Positions 53,346-63,480 of a stretch of 64,000 nucleotides of DNA are shown in pieces. Origin of the DNA: Apodemus sylvaticus (lineage: Eukaryota; Chordata; Mammalia; Rodentia; Muridae). The stretch covers positions 131,304,465 through 131,368,464 of the forward strand of contig NC_067477.1 of NCBI RefSeq assembly GCF_947179515.1. Reading direction: 5' to 3'. The position numbers and the translations under genes are program-made. Below the pieces are notes generated by a model. The model made no database searches and was not told the origin of the DNA. It worked only from the letters and a program-made list of their open reading frames with translations. Within the stretch, counting starts at the first letter, position 1; every line of letters starts with the position of its first letter.

Positions 53346-53704
53346 TCTACTAAGGATTACACAGGGACACATTTCCCCATCTCTTCCTGGAGCTATCTGC
53401 TCACTTGGGAGGTGAGCTGTGCCAATATTTAGAGACGGGGCATGATAGACACAGGAAGGCATTGTTCAGTAACTGAGAACCACCCCACCACCACCAAAAA
53501 CCCCTCCATTTCTTCAAGAAAAAGAACGCTCTTACGTATTTTGCACAGCAGTCTTTATACTTTTGAGAAATGCTATAATATTGTCTTCAGAGGGCATTTT
53601 TGTCTGCGTGGTACTTCTTAATTCTTCCCTTTCCTTAGTGAAAAGGGAAAGAACCCATCCTTTGGAGGCACGGAAATCTCTCCAGCTCTTTCAGGTTTCT
53701 GCCT
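53346..53704. other. Unique DNA
   Basis: Nothing recognised; includes an accaccaccaaaaacccc patch near 53480-53505. Confidence 0.35.
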
Positions 53705-53705
53705 A

Positions 53706-53930
53706 GGGGCTGGGTTTAGCTCAGTTGGTAGATGTGTTTGCCAGCATGTACAAAGTACTGGGTTTGACCCCCCAGCTCCCCAGGGTTCATAAATGAGTTG
53801 TGGGGCTGCGTGTTCACCATCTCTGCATTTGGGAATTAGAGGAGGGAGGACCACAAGTTCAAGGTTATCCTCAGCTACATATAAAGTTCCAGGCCAGCCT
53901 GGGCTATGTGTGAGCCTATCCCCCAAATGA
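53706..53930 (+). mobile_element. B4: B4 SINE
   Basis: ID-like head gggctgggtttagctcagtt, gtactgggtttgaccccc; B1-like body ggaggaccacaagttcaagg, caggccagcctgggctatgt. Confidence 0.82.
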
Positions 53931-53947
53931 AGAAGTTTCCTTTTTTG

Positions 53948-54043
53948 TAGTTTTAAAGACAGGCTAGCTCAGACTTACCAGAGATCTACCTGCCTCTGCC
54001 TCCTGAGTGTTGATACTCAAGACACAAGCTACCACACACCGTC
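53948..54043 (-). mobile_element. Truncated B1-like SINE
   Basis: ttaaagacaggctagctcag, gatctacctgcctctgcctc, ctaccacac. Confidence 0.6.
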
Positions 54044-54214
54044 TGAGACATTTCCTTCTGAAAGTTCATCTCCTGGCTCTAGACTAATGAATGTTACTAG
54101 GTTTTATACAACATAGGCACAGTTGCCGTGAACCTTACACTAAATGCCAATAGAATACAAAGACAGGACCAGTATTACCGCTAATTGTTTCTATAATGAA
54201 TAAATAAATGTTAG

Positions 54215-54625
54215 GGTTAAAGAGACAGCTAAACTGTTAAAAGCAAGCACAGTCGTTCTCAATCCTCCTAAAGCTGTTCTCTTTAATATGGTTCCTCAAG
54301 TTGTAGTGACCCCTAACCATAAAAATATCTTCATTGCTACTTCATAACTGTAAATTTGGTATTGTTATGAATTACAATGTAAATATCTGGTATGCAGGAT
54401 ATCTGATATGTGACCCCTATGAAAGGTTGTTTGACACCCCTTGCCCCCCCAGGAGCTGCGACCCACAGGTTGAGAACCACTGCTCTAACAGAAGATTTGA
54501 ACTTAGTTCCTAGCACCTGCATTAGGTGACTCGCAACCACTTCTATCTCCAGAAAATCTAACCCTCTCTTCTGGACTCCACAGGCACCTACATTCATATG
54601 CACAGACACGCATGATTTAAAAAAC
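54215..54625 (+). mobile_element. B3/B2-type SINE split by URR1
   Basis: Left part ggttaaagagacagctaaac, ttaaaagcaagcac; right part tgctctaacagaagatttga, gttcctagcacctgcattag, gtgactcgcaaccacttc. The two parts are continuous once 54249-54485 is removed. Confidence 0.6.
54249..54485 (+). mobile_element. URR1: URR1-type hAT DNA transposon
   Basis: Good inverted ends: left acagtcgttctcaatcc, right gacccacaggttgagaacca. The core gttgtagtgacccctaacca, gctacttcataactgtaaat and caggatatctgatatgtgac is diagnostic. A C8-type run (54446) is inside. No transposase. Confidence 0.85.
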
Positions 54626-54632
54626 GATATGA

Positions 54633-54821
54633 GCCAGGAGGTGGTGGCGCAGGCCTGTAATCCCAGCACTCTGGGAGGCAGAGGCAGGTGGATTTCTGAG
54701 TTCGAGGCCAGCCTGGTCTACAGAGAGTGAGTTCCAGGATAGCCAGGGCTATACAGAGAAACCCTGTCTCGAAAAAACCAAATCCAAAAAACCAAAATAA
54801 ATAAAAATAAAAAATAAAATA
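54633..54821 (+). mobile_element. B1: B1 SINE, young, perfect TSD
   Basis: gccaggaggtggtggcgcag through aaccctgtctcgaaaaaacc with an ATAAA-rich tail. A 12-bp TSD, AAAACGATATGA, lies at 54621-54632 and 54822-54833. Confidence 0.96.
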
Positions 54822-54833
54822 AAAACGATATGA

Positions 54834-55439
54834 AGATAAATTTTTTAAAAACATAGTTTCAAAAAGAGTAAATATCATCACGGGGCGGGGGGGGGGCGAG
54901 ATTAAGGGGGAAACCGGAAGTGGCAGCAGATCGCTCCTAGGATGATCTGCCTTACCCAACGATGAGCGCTAGGATAAGAAGGCTTACGAAGACTTACGGA
55001 CCAGGACCGAGCTCACCCTCATATCAGCTGCCTCACGCTCTCTCTACTGTGTCCTTTAATGCAGAGACAACGATGAACAGCTTAGAGCCCCAGGTAGACA
55101 CAACTGGGTACTTATTACACACAGACTGCTCTATTGTCAGCGCTGCTCCCAAACTGGAGTGCATTAGCCAAAAACCATTGCAAGCGTTTAATGACCATGG
55201 TCGAGAGAAAGCCGCTTTTCTCTGACTTCTCTGACTCAGCAGAACTAATCCTCTAGAAGGACATTAGAGCTGAGTTTTGCAATTTAAGCCCTCGGTATCC
55301 AATTCCCCTAACCTACCACCCTCACCCCACAGTCCACCGCCTGTCCCCCTCCACACACCCCACGCACGGTCCACACCCACAACCCCACACAGCCCCCATA
55401 CCCCACACCTGCTCTAACAGAAAAGCTGTTGGGTCAGAA
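54834..55439. other. Unique DNA
   Basis: G-rich 54882-54897 and a CCACAC-rich patch 55318-55400; no gene. Confidence 0.4.
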
Positions 55440-55600
55440 TTTTTGTTGTTGACGGTGTTTCGTTTTGTTGGTTGTTTGAAATGAACTCTTAACTGATAGG
55501 TACCAGGTGAACTCAGACTGCTACACAACTTGAGTTCCTGGTTTTCCTGCCTTTGCTTCCCAAATGCTGGGAATAGCATGCATGTGCTATTGTGCCTAGT
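55440..55600 (-). mobile_element. Old B1-like SINE
   Basis: gttcctggttttcctgcctt, tgcttcccaaatgctgggaa, tgctattgtgcctag. Confidence 0.55.
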
Positions 55601-55689
55601 TACCTGGTTCACAATTGAATCAAGATAGAACACAAACTAGTGTTGGGCGTTTCCTTTTGGTTTTAGTTTTTTGGGTTGTTTTGTTTTGT

Positions 55690-55824
55690 TTTTTTCAAGA
55701 CAGGGTTTCTCTGTGTAGCCCTGGCTGTCTTTGTGCACCAGGCTGGCTTCGAATTAGCAAAGATCCACCTGCTTCTGTCTCCCAAGTGCTGGGATTAAAG
55801 GCGTGTGCCACCACACCTGGCCCT
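55690..55824 (-). mobile_element. B1: B1 SINE
   Basis: caagacagggtttctctgtg, ctcccaagtgctgggattaa, gtgtgccaccacacctggcc; a short deletion removes part of the ctggaactcactctgtag block. Confidence 0.92.
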
Positions 55825-55899
55825 TTTTGCTTGTTTCAAACACGGATCCAAAGTCACGTATATACCGTATCAAAGTAGGAAACACTGTAAGAATAAAAT

Positions 55900-56140
55900 A
55901 CCCTCTATAACCCCAGAACTTAGAAGTGGCCATTACAATCGCATCAGCAGATAGTTTTTGCTTTTTTCATATGTAGGTTCACGTACAGATTATGGGCTCC
56001 TTGAAATCTCAAGAATATACAATAGTACTATTTTGTAAATTTTTTCACTTAATAAAATGGCAACATTTTTCTGCATATTTAAACAGTTTCTTACATTATG
56101 ACTTTTATAGCTGAATGGTATTTCAGCTTACAGCTAGAAC
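55900..56140 (+). mobile_element. Possible ancient L1M/L2 fragment
   Basis: aatatacaatagtactattt, tttcacttaataaaatggca and tatagctgaatggtatttca have the flavour of old LINE 3' ends; uncertain. Confidence 0.3.
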
Positions 56141-56423
56141 TTGTAGAATCATGATCCTTTAATTGCACATAAAAGCTTTTTTTTGAAATCTGGTTCTGTG
56201 ATATTAAAAGATATTTTCAGGTAACTGCCCTGCAGGTAAAGCTCAGATGATTTCTTCTGGGCTTAGTACTCAAAGTTTAATTTCTGAGGTAAAGATACTC
56301 ACAGGTTAAGGCTCTTATAGTTATCCCTATCCGTTGAGCACCCTGGGTCTCTGCCAGTTGTTTAAAGGAGTCCTGTTTACATGCCTTTCTTATCTACATT
56401 GTTTATTTTAAATATTTTTTCTG
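56141..56423. other. Unique DNA
   Basis: Nothing recognised. Confidence 0.3.
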
Positions 56424-56690
56424 GGGGCTGGAGCTATGACTCAGGGGGTTAAGAGCACGGGTTCTTTTTGAAGAGGACCAGGTTCAGTTCCTAGCACCTG
56501 CCTGATGGTTTACACATCTGTAACTCTAGTTCCAGGGGCTATGACACCTTCTTATAGTCTCTACAAGTGCCAGGCACACAGGTGATGCGAAAATACACAC
56601 ACACACACACACACAAACACACATGCATACATGCACGCACACACATACATGTGCGTGGGCATGAACACAGATAAAATAAAAACAAATCTT
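56424..56690 (+). mobile_element. B3: B3-type SINE with (CA)n
   Basis: gggctggagctatgactcag head, ggttcagttcctagcacctg, gtaactctagttccaggggc; CA array 56595-56640 and an A-rich end. Confidence 0.8.
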
Positions 56691-56739
56691 TGAAAAAAAA
56701 CACATTTTTTTCTATTTGAATTCTTTTGGGGTTGTTGTC

Positions 56740-56822
56740 ATTGTTGTTGTTGTTTTCAAGACAGTTTTCCTCTGTATAGTCCTAGCTGTCCTGAAACTCA
56801 CTATATAGAACAGGCTGGCCTC
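56740..56822 (-). mobile_element. B1: Truncated B1 with TSD
   Basis: caagacagttttcctctgta, ctgtcctgaaactcactata, gaacaggctggcctc. Flanked by TATTTGAATTCT at about 56713 and 56823, so it inserted already 5'-truncated. Confidence 0.82.
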
Positions 56823-56844
56823 TATTTGAATTCTGTTGACCAAT

Positions 56845-56930
56845 TTATTGTTGTTGTTTTGAGGATCTCAGGCTGGCTTCAGACTCGTGATCCTCTTGCC
56901 TCTGCCTCTTGAGTGATTAAATTATTAAAC
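56845..56930 (-). mobile_element. B1-like fragment
   Basis: gatctcaggctggcttcaga, gatcctcttgcctctgcctc. Confidence 0.5.
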
Positions 56931-56940
56931 ACTACCTCCT

Positions 56941-56942
<2 letters not shown>

Positions 56943-56977
<35 letters not shown>
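56943..56977. repeat. (GT)n microsatellite
   Basis: About 17 units. Confidence 0.97.
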
Positions 56978-56981
<4 letters not shown>

Positions 56982-57075
56982 GTTTGCATGCAGTGCCCAC
57001 AATGGTCAGAAGAGGGTGTGTGTGTGTTTTGTTTGCATGCAGTGCCCACAATGGTCAGAAGAGGGTGTTAGATCC
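56978..57075. repeat. 49-bp tandem duplication
   Basis: ttttgtttgcatgcagtgcc...gtcagaagagggtgtg occurs at 56978 and again from 57027, identical apart from the junction GT length. Confidence 0.95.
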
Positions 57076-57176
57076 CTGAAACTGAAGTTACAAACAGTGG
57101 TGACCCTCCATGTATATGGTGCTCTGTCCTCTGGAAGAGCAGCTAGTGGCTTGCCCACTGAGCTCTCCCCAGTCCA
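56978..57176 (-). mobile_element. B3: B3-type SINE containing the duplication
   Basis: gatccctgaaactgaagtta, ctctggaagagcagctagtg, cactgagctctccccagtcc in reverse. Confidence 0.72.
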
Positions 57177-57949
57177 CTATTCCCTTTTCTATTCTCTTCT
57201 TTACTAATCGCGGCCCATTTCTGTTTTCTTTGATATTGCGTTTGGGCCCAGTTCCTATAGTGCACACCCTGCCTGGTTCCAACCTTTCTCCCTAAAGTGC
57301 TGCTTTTATTTTTTACAATCCACTCTCACCCACAAAGTCCCGAGGTATGCTCCGGGTCATTCTCAGTGCTGCACGTTCTGTGGCTCTGAGCACTGATGAT
57401 GACTTGTACCCATCTTTATGACACAGAGTAGGTGTCACTTTCCAAGACATGCAAATAAATCTTTCACATTCTGTATATTTACTGTTCTGTCCCACAAACC
57501 TTTGGTGTGATCTTTTAATTGTCTCTACAGTTCTGCCTTTCACTTAGATACAGTGTTGGATACTTAGAATTATGCAGTATGTATTATAGTAGGATTTTTT
57601 TCATATCAGTGTGCACTTAAGTCTCCTCAGTATAGCTTCCCTTATGTGGGTATAGAAAGCACCTGAGTATTTTCTATACCCCAAGGCTGTATTCTTCTTC
57701 AGCGACTAGAGAAAGACATCAGTCGAGGATGCTGCCATCTTGAGCGTCGTCTCCTGTTCTGTCTCAGCCCATCTTTTCCTGTGACGCTACCCTCCTCACC
57801 TCCTCTGCCAGGCCAAGGACCAGAGCAGAGTATTGCCCAGGTTGCTGAGGGGAGAAACCTGAACTGGAGGCACCGCCTTGTTGGTGACCTTCTGGACACC
57901 TAGCTATACCTTTTTAAAACTGAGTCCCAAGCAGTCCAGCCAGCCTCCG
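57177..57949. other. Unique DNA
   Basis: About 770 bp, nothing recognised; short frames on both strands only. Confidence 0.4.
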
Positions 57950-58121
57950 ATTTACCATGTGGCTGAGGTTGAGTTTGAATCTCTGCTCCTCCTGCCTCTA
58001 CCTCTCTAAAGTCGGGATTGCAGGTGTGCAATGCCACGCCCAGTTTTTGTAGTACTAGGGACTGAACCTAGTACTCTAGGCTTGCTAGGCAAGCTACTGA
58101 GTGAGCCACATCCTCTGCACC
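57950..58121 (-). mobile_element. B4: B4 SINE
   Basis: cgggattgcaggtgtgcaat, tactagggactgaacctagt, gcttgctaggcaagctactg: B1-like part then ID head in reverse. Confidence 0.75.
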
Positions 58122-58194
58122 CTGTGCCTGCCAGCCCCATGTCTCCTCATGGCTCCCTAGCTTACTTCTTTGCTAGCAATGGTATTTAGTATTT

Positions 58195-58310
58195 AGTTTG
58201 TCCATTCATCTACTGCAGGAGAGCTGAGATGTTGCCAAGACTGAAGCAATTAGAAACAAAATGGTTGCAAGCATCCTTGCACAGACATGGTGGGTGACTA
58301 GGTTTTAAAT
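58195..58310 (+). mobile_element. Possible ancient L1M scrap
   Basis: gtccattcatctactgcagg and atggttgcaagcatccttgc resemble LINE 3' text; it continues after the B1 at 58512. Confidence 0.3.
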
Positions 58311-58322
58311 ATTCCTATTCTT

Positions 58323-58499
58323 TAACTCTTTTTTTGGGAGGGGGGTTGGACTTGGTTTTTTCGAGACAGGGTTTCTCTGTATAGCCCTGTCTGTCCTGGA
58401 ACTCACTCTGTAGACCAGGCTGGCCTTGAATTCAGAACTCTGCTTGCCTCTGCCTCCCAGAGTGCTGGGAGTACAGGTGTGCACCACCACCGCCCAGCT
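58323..58499 (-). mobile_element. B1: B1 SINE, perfect TSD
   Basis: gagacagggtttctctgtat, gtagaccaggctggccttga, cagagtgctgggagtacagg. The 12-bp ATTCCTATTCTT lies at 58311-58322 and 58500-58511. Confidence 0.96.
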
Positions 58500-58511
58500 A
58501 TTCCTATTCTT

Positions 58512-58977
58512 ATGTGCAGTTACAGACTTATATTTCTGCCTTTGGGAAATGCCTGCCATGATTTTTTTTTATGCCAACATTTATAAGCCTGCAGTGTGGC
58601 CACCATAATGACCCCTGTTTTGCACTGTCCTATGGATAAATGAGATCAGCAGCCCCTTCCTTCGCACGGACAGCAAGATGTGTTCTCTGCCACTTTTAAC
58701 CCTGAAGGACCTTGAACACCTCGGTAGGAACAGCTTCTCATTCTTGATTGGGTAAATCCCTCTTCACTAGGAACTGTGTGTGTGTGTGTGTGTAAGGGCC
58801 AGATCACATTTCATAGGCTGATTCAAAAATGGTGCTGTTGTGGGATGAAGCTTTCAGTTTTAAAATAATCTATGCATCCAGCGTGTAGAAAAGCATTCAA
58901 TCATAGATTCTTCAACACTTGAAGTACCACAGTTTAATTATAGAAATGCCCTATTTGAAATGTTCATTTACTTAGAT

Positions 58978-58978
<1 letters not shown>
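58512..58978. other. Unique DNA with (GT)n
   Basis: GT array 58775-58793; otherwise nothing recognised. Confidence 0.4.

Positions 58979-59022
<44 letters not shown>
58979..59022. repeat. (CA)n microsatellite
   Basis: About 22 uninterrupted units. Confidence 0.98.
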
Positions 59023-59024
<2 letters not shown>

Positions 59025-59042
59025 ACATTCAAATAATAAAAA

Positions 59043-59196
59043 TAGCAGGGTGGTGGTGACAAATGCCTTTAATTCCAGGACTTGGGAGACAAAGGAAGGT
59101 GGATCTCTCTGAGTGCAATGCCAGCCTGGTCTACAGAGTTAGCTCTAAGACAGCCAAGGCTACACTAAGAAACCCTGTCTTGGAAAACCAACCAAC
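59043..59196 (+). mobile_element. B1: B1 SINE, first of a tandem pair
   Basis: gcagggtggtggtgacaaat, gccagcctggtctacagagt, aaaccctgtcttggaaaacc. Confidence 0.88.
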
Positions 59197-59345
59197 CTTT
59201 AATCCCAGCACTAGGAGGCAGAGGCAGGTGGATTTCTGAGTTCGAGGCCAGCCTGGTCTACAGAGTGAGTTCCAGGACAGCCAGGGCTACACAGAGAAAC
59301 CCTGTCTTGAAAAAAACAAAAAAACAAAAAACAAAACAACAACAA
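59197..59345 (+). mobile_element. B1: B1 SINE, 5'-truncated, second of the pair
   Basis: Starts at ctttaatcccagcactagga without the usual first 20-odd bases, then matches consensus closely to ccctgtcttgaaaaa and a CAAAA tail. Younger than its neighbour. Confidence 0.9.
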
Positions 59346-59416
59346 AAAAGAGTTTGTTATAATAATTTGATACTGTATTTGGTTTTTTAGTTCTTGAATT
59401 TAAAATTTGGTGTTTG

Positions 59417-59590
59417 GGGTTGAGGAGACAGGTCAGAGAGTAAACTGTTTACCCCACAGGTGTAAGGGTCCCAGAGCCCCAGCCAAGAAAGCCAGACACG
59501 CAAGTTTGGCCTCTGACCTCAACATTCACATGCAGGTTTAACCCCATGAACATGCACATATACATATACACACACATACACAGAGAAGAA
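59417..59590 (+). mobile_element. RSINE1/B3-like SINE, diverged
   Basis: ggggttgaggagacaggtca head, gtttggcctctgacctcaac, acatgcaggtttaacccc. Confidence 0.5.
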
Positions 59591-59633
59591 AGAAAGAAGG
59601 AAAGAAAGGAAGAAAGGAAAGAAGGAAGGAAGG
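59586..59633. repeat. (GAAA/GGAA)n tract
   Basis: Purine-only tetramers. Confidence 0.92.
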
Positions 59634-59698
59634 AGAATTTGGGGAATTTATATGAATACTGGATATTCCAAAGATTCTCAATGGAGAGATCTAACAGG

Positions 59699-59886
59699 GA
59701 GCTGGAGAGACTGCTCAGCAGTTAACAGCACTGGCTGCTCTTCCAGCGGACCCAGGGTTCAATTCCCAGCACCCGCACAGCAGCTCACAAACTGTCTGGA
59801 ACTCCAGTTCCAAGGAATCTGAAACCATCACACGGACACACATGCAGGCAAAACACCAATGAACACAAAATAAAAATAAATAGTTT
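59699..59886 (+). mobile_element. B3: B3-type SINE
   Basis: agctggagagactgctcagc, ggttcaattcccagcacccg, aactccagttccaaggaatc, caggcaaaacaccaatgaac; AAATAAAAATAAATAG end. Confidence 0.9.
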
Positions 59887-61029
59887 AAAACGTAAGAGAG
59901 ATACTTTGCAGGACCCTGTAGCTGGGCGGCAGGCTTCGTCCACACCCTCTTGCCTTCTGTCCTTGTGTCTTTTCCTCACGCCTGCTCTTGCCTGCCTGGT
60001 ATGGGAGCGCCTCCAGCTTCCGCACTCAGCCTGTTCCCAGGCCCTTGCAAAGTTTTTCTCCTAATGATTTCTATGACTTAGCCCCAACTCTTACCCTAAA
60101 TTTGAATTCCGCATTTGAAGCCATGCAGTGGAGACTTCAATTTTGGGTATCTGGTTATGAACCAAGTGCAGTCTGTTTAAAACTAAAGGCGGCATTTGTA
60201 CCACTCAAGGGTTCTCCACTGCAAACAACAGAAACCCACTCTGGCTAACACAGGGAGAGAATAAACTCACTGAGAGGGTATCAAGTGGCCTGCTCGTTGG
60301 CAGGAAAGCTGGAAGAACAACCACAGGAAGCTGGCAGAAAACCCAGGAAGTCTTGGGCACAGAGATCATGGCTTCACCTACGGACAGAAGCGGGTGAGGA
60401 CGCTGTGCTGGTATTTACTGTCGCCGCCACCCCCCAACATTATCAGGGAGATGCCTCACTTTCTCAGTCCCCTTTTAAGCACTGGGCCACTCTCTCCAGG
60501 TTGGAAGAGCTCGCTTATACTATCCAAATGGCTTAGGTCACGTGCCTGGGCCCCAGCTGCCAAAGATAACCTCTGACTCCCCTCAGCTTCCCACAGAAGG
60601 AAATTAATCACTGTATATTTTCGTCTCCATTTTTCTCCTGTCCCTAGCTTCCCATTTTCAGTAAATGCTACCGCCATTCTTTCCTCGCCAGGAGCCTGGG
60701 GACCCTCCTTTACCCCGGTTCCGGAGGCCACCCGCCAAGCGGGTCAGCCAGGGTTTTGTGGATTGTTTTCCTTCACCCTATTTTCTTCCGGATGTTTCTG
60801 CGACTGCTGTCCCTCCTGTGACATCCCTACTCAATCCTAATTGGATTCCACACTTCCACTCCCCCCTCCCGAGTATCCACCCACAGGTTAATCTCCACAA
60901 AGCAGATCTTTGATCACACCACTGGTTCTCAAACTGTATTACTGAGCCCTGCCTCCCCGGGGCGTCCACCTATTTCCAGAAAATCCCAAACACCAAAGGC
61001 AAACAGGTGCCTTGAGAAGAACTTGGCCT
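59887..61029. other. Unique DNA
   Basis: About 1.1 kb. Segments near 60220-60330 (cagaaacccactctggctaa) and 60922-60945 (ctggttctcaaactgtatta) may be ancient DNA-transposon or LTR scraps. Frames up to 91 codons have no motif. Confidence 0.4.
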
Positions 61030-61200
61030 TCAGAAGCAAACTGATAAGGGTTCAAATCCTGATCCCTCCCCATCACCCACCCCCTTCTAGTCCGTATTCT
61101 TTCAGATTCCTTTTCTGGGTCTGAAGAGTCGGGATAATAAGAACCATCTCATGGGGCATCTGTAAGTCATCACTTTGAAAGTTTAAATGGCGTTACACGT
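61030..61200 (+). mobile_element. MIR: MIR element
   Basis: ggccttcagaagcaaactga, gggttcaaatcctgatccct, tccttttctgggtctgaaga, gggataataagaaccatctc, in MIR order. Confidence 0.6.
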
Positions 61201-62117
61201 TGTATTTAGGTTGCAACATCACCCACACATATGCTTACAATGGACAATATTCAACTTCAGACCTGTCTAGTTCAAGATGGTTAAGTAAGGTTGTCATCAC
61301 CGTGGTTTCAGCACAGGCAGGTTAGGATCAGCACGCTACATGTTTTGGGGGCACAGAGCAGCAAACTAACCATCATTTATAGCACTGTTCCTAATTTCAA
61401 ACAACTGACTTACAAATGACCTTTTGAAAATATTTTATTTGCAAGTAGAGAGCTTCCTGTGTTATTATCTTTGAGAACTAAATCCCCCTAATTGGCTGCT
61501 TTCCATCCTAATATTGCTGTTTGAAAGTATTTCCTTGTAGAATTTTACTTTTGAAAACGGCTGCTTGGGAATTCCCTAAGGGGCAAAGATTCAGTGTGCC
61601 TGATGGACACAGGAAAATTATTAGCTATTATCTCTAAGGCTCGCCCAACATCTATTAAAATGGGGAAACTCAAGCACATAAAAAGAAACTTTAAAGTTGA
61701 TTCTCTAATGGACAAGTTTGGTTATTGGTTCAACACGTTCAGATCCCACCCCTAGACATCCCAGTTAGGTCAGCACTGGGGGAAAGCTCTATAGCCTAGG
61801 AGATTCTCTTCCCTGAGCTGGTCAGAGATGGCACCACTGGGACTGTCAAAACTAGGTTCAGTTGGTGTCCATTCATTTACTCATGAATCCCTGAAACAAT
61901 ACCTCCCCCTCCCCCAGACACACACCCTGTGCGAGGCATGGCTGGCAAGTCACAGGATAGATTTCAGTGCTCACCAAGACCTTACAACACCGCTAATCTT
62001 TTCCTTTGGAAAGCAGGTAGAACTTGGGAAGTCTTAGGTGAAAATCAGCACTCAAGTCAGCACTGGTACTGATCACTGAGTAAGTATATCTTATTATTTA
62101 TGTGTTTATCTATTTAT
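61201..62117. other. Repeat-free DNA, possible conserved element at 61360-61570
   Basis: 61360-61570 is AT-rich, low in CpG and carries CTAATTGGCTGC and several AAATGACC/TTTGAAAA words, resembling vertebrate non-coding conserved elements. No open frame spans it. Confidence 0.3.
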
Positions 62118-62257
62118 TTATTTAGGTTTCTCTGTGTAACCCTGGCTGTCCTGGAACTTACTCTGTAGATGAGGCTGGCCTCAAACTGACAGAGATCCGC
62201 CTGCCCCTCCAGCTCCGGAGTGCCAGGGTAAAGATGTGTGCCAACATCACCTGGCTA
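62118..62257 (-). mobile_element. B1: B1 SINE, old
   Basis: ggtttctctgtgtaaccctg, gtagatgaggctggcctcaa, ccggagtgccagggtaaaga; TTTA tail (62095-62123). Confidence 0.82.
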
Positions 62258-62534
62258 GTTTCATTTTTTAAAAAATATTCAAACAATAAAATTCAAGGGG
62301 CTGAAAAGACAACATTCTTTTACAAAACTTAATTTCTCTTGACACTAAAAAGAATATCAAAGAGAAAAGCAAGCATTTACAGTTACTTTCAAAGGCCATC
62401 TAACGAGAAAAAGTAAAACAGGTCAGCAAAGGAGGCTGTGGTTTTATCTCCAGTCGTGAGCTTTGACAACAGGTCTTGCGTGTCCTCACGTGTCTGAAGA
62501 GCGCATGTCTGAAGCTCTTCCCACACCCAGGCTT
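62258..62534. other. Unique DNA
   Basis: Nothing recognised. Confidence 0.3.
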
Positions 62535-62640
62535 TCGATCACAGTATTTGGGAGATGAGAGCAGAGGATCAGTTTAACATCATCTTCAGGGACACAGAGA
62601 GTATGAGGCCAACCTGTATTGACTGAGACCCTGTCTGAGA
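62535..62640 (+). mobile_element. Diverged B1-like SINE
   Basis: ttcgatcacagtatttggga, gtatgaggccaacctgtatt, gagaccctgtctgagaaa. Confidence 0.6.
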
Positions 62641-62666
62641 AAGAAAGAGAGAAAGAAAGGAAGAAA

Positions 62667-62744
<78 letters not shown>

Positions 62745-62745
62745 A
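62638..62745. repeat. (GAAA)n array
   Basis: About 26 tetramers, the last 80 bp uninterrupted; expanded SINE tail. Confidence 0.97.
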
Positions 62746-62849
62746 CCAAGTTTTAAGTCTTTGTACTTGACATAGCTACATATAACATAGGTAATACTTG
62801 AGCTCATGAAAAATGGTACATATTTTATTTTGTTTAATTAAATAGTTAA

Positions 62850-63015
62850 TTTGAGCAAGATGCTTCAGCTGGTAAAGGCACCTACTGCCAAGCCCAGTGA
62901 CCTGAGTTAACCCAAGGCCTACATGGTGGAAGGAAAGAGCCAACCTATAACTTCTCCTCTGTTATAACACTTGGGTGCGCGCGCGCGCACACACACACAC
63001 ACACAGAGTGCGCTC
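62850..63015 (+). mobile_element. B3: B3-type SINE with (CG)(CA) 3' end
   Basis: gcttcagctggtaaaggcac, gcccagtgacctgagttaac, acatggtggaaggaaagagc; ends in GCGCGCGCGC then CA repeats (62975-63005). Confidence 0.78.
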
Positions 63016-63108
63016 TAAATACAGTATAATAAAAAAATTTTAATTGTACTTAAACATCTCTAAGTGAAAATAATCTAAGGATAATTTCCTTTTTAAGGTA
63101 ACCAACCA

Positions 63109-63292
63109 GCTGGAGAGATGTCTCAGGGGTTAAGAGCACTAACTGCTCTTCCAGAGGTCCTGAGTTCAATCCCAGCAACCACATGATGGCTCACAACCAT
63201 CTGTAATGAGATCTGACACCCTCTTCTGGTGTGTCTGAAGACAGCTACACTGTACTTACATATAATAAATAAATAAATCTAAAAAAAATGGC
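63109..63292 (+). mobile_element. B2: B2 SINE
   Basis: agctggagagatgtctcagg, gagttcaatcccagcaacca, gtgtgtctgaagacagctac, AATAAATAAATAAATC. Confidence 0.94.
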
Positions 63293-63365
63293 TACATGAT
63301 TCTGTTTAGAAGGCAGAGTAACAAACAAAAACAAACAAAATCCCAAAGAAACCAAAACCTTTGTT

Positions 63366-63480
63366 CAGCTGGTTGTGGTAGCATACACCTTTAATCTCAG
63401 TTCTTTGGAGGCAGAGGCAGGTGAATCTCTGTGAGTTTGAGACCAGCCTGGTCTACAGAGTAAGTTCCAGTTCAGGCCAA
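63366..63480 (+). mobile_element. B1: B1 SINE, 3'-truncated
   Basis: cagctggttgtggtagcata, ggaggcagaggcaggtgaat, accagcctggtctacagagt; stops at about the ggacagcc block. Confidence 0.85.
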
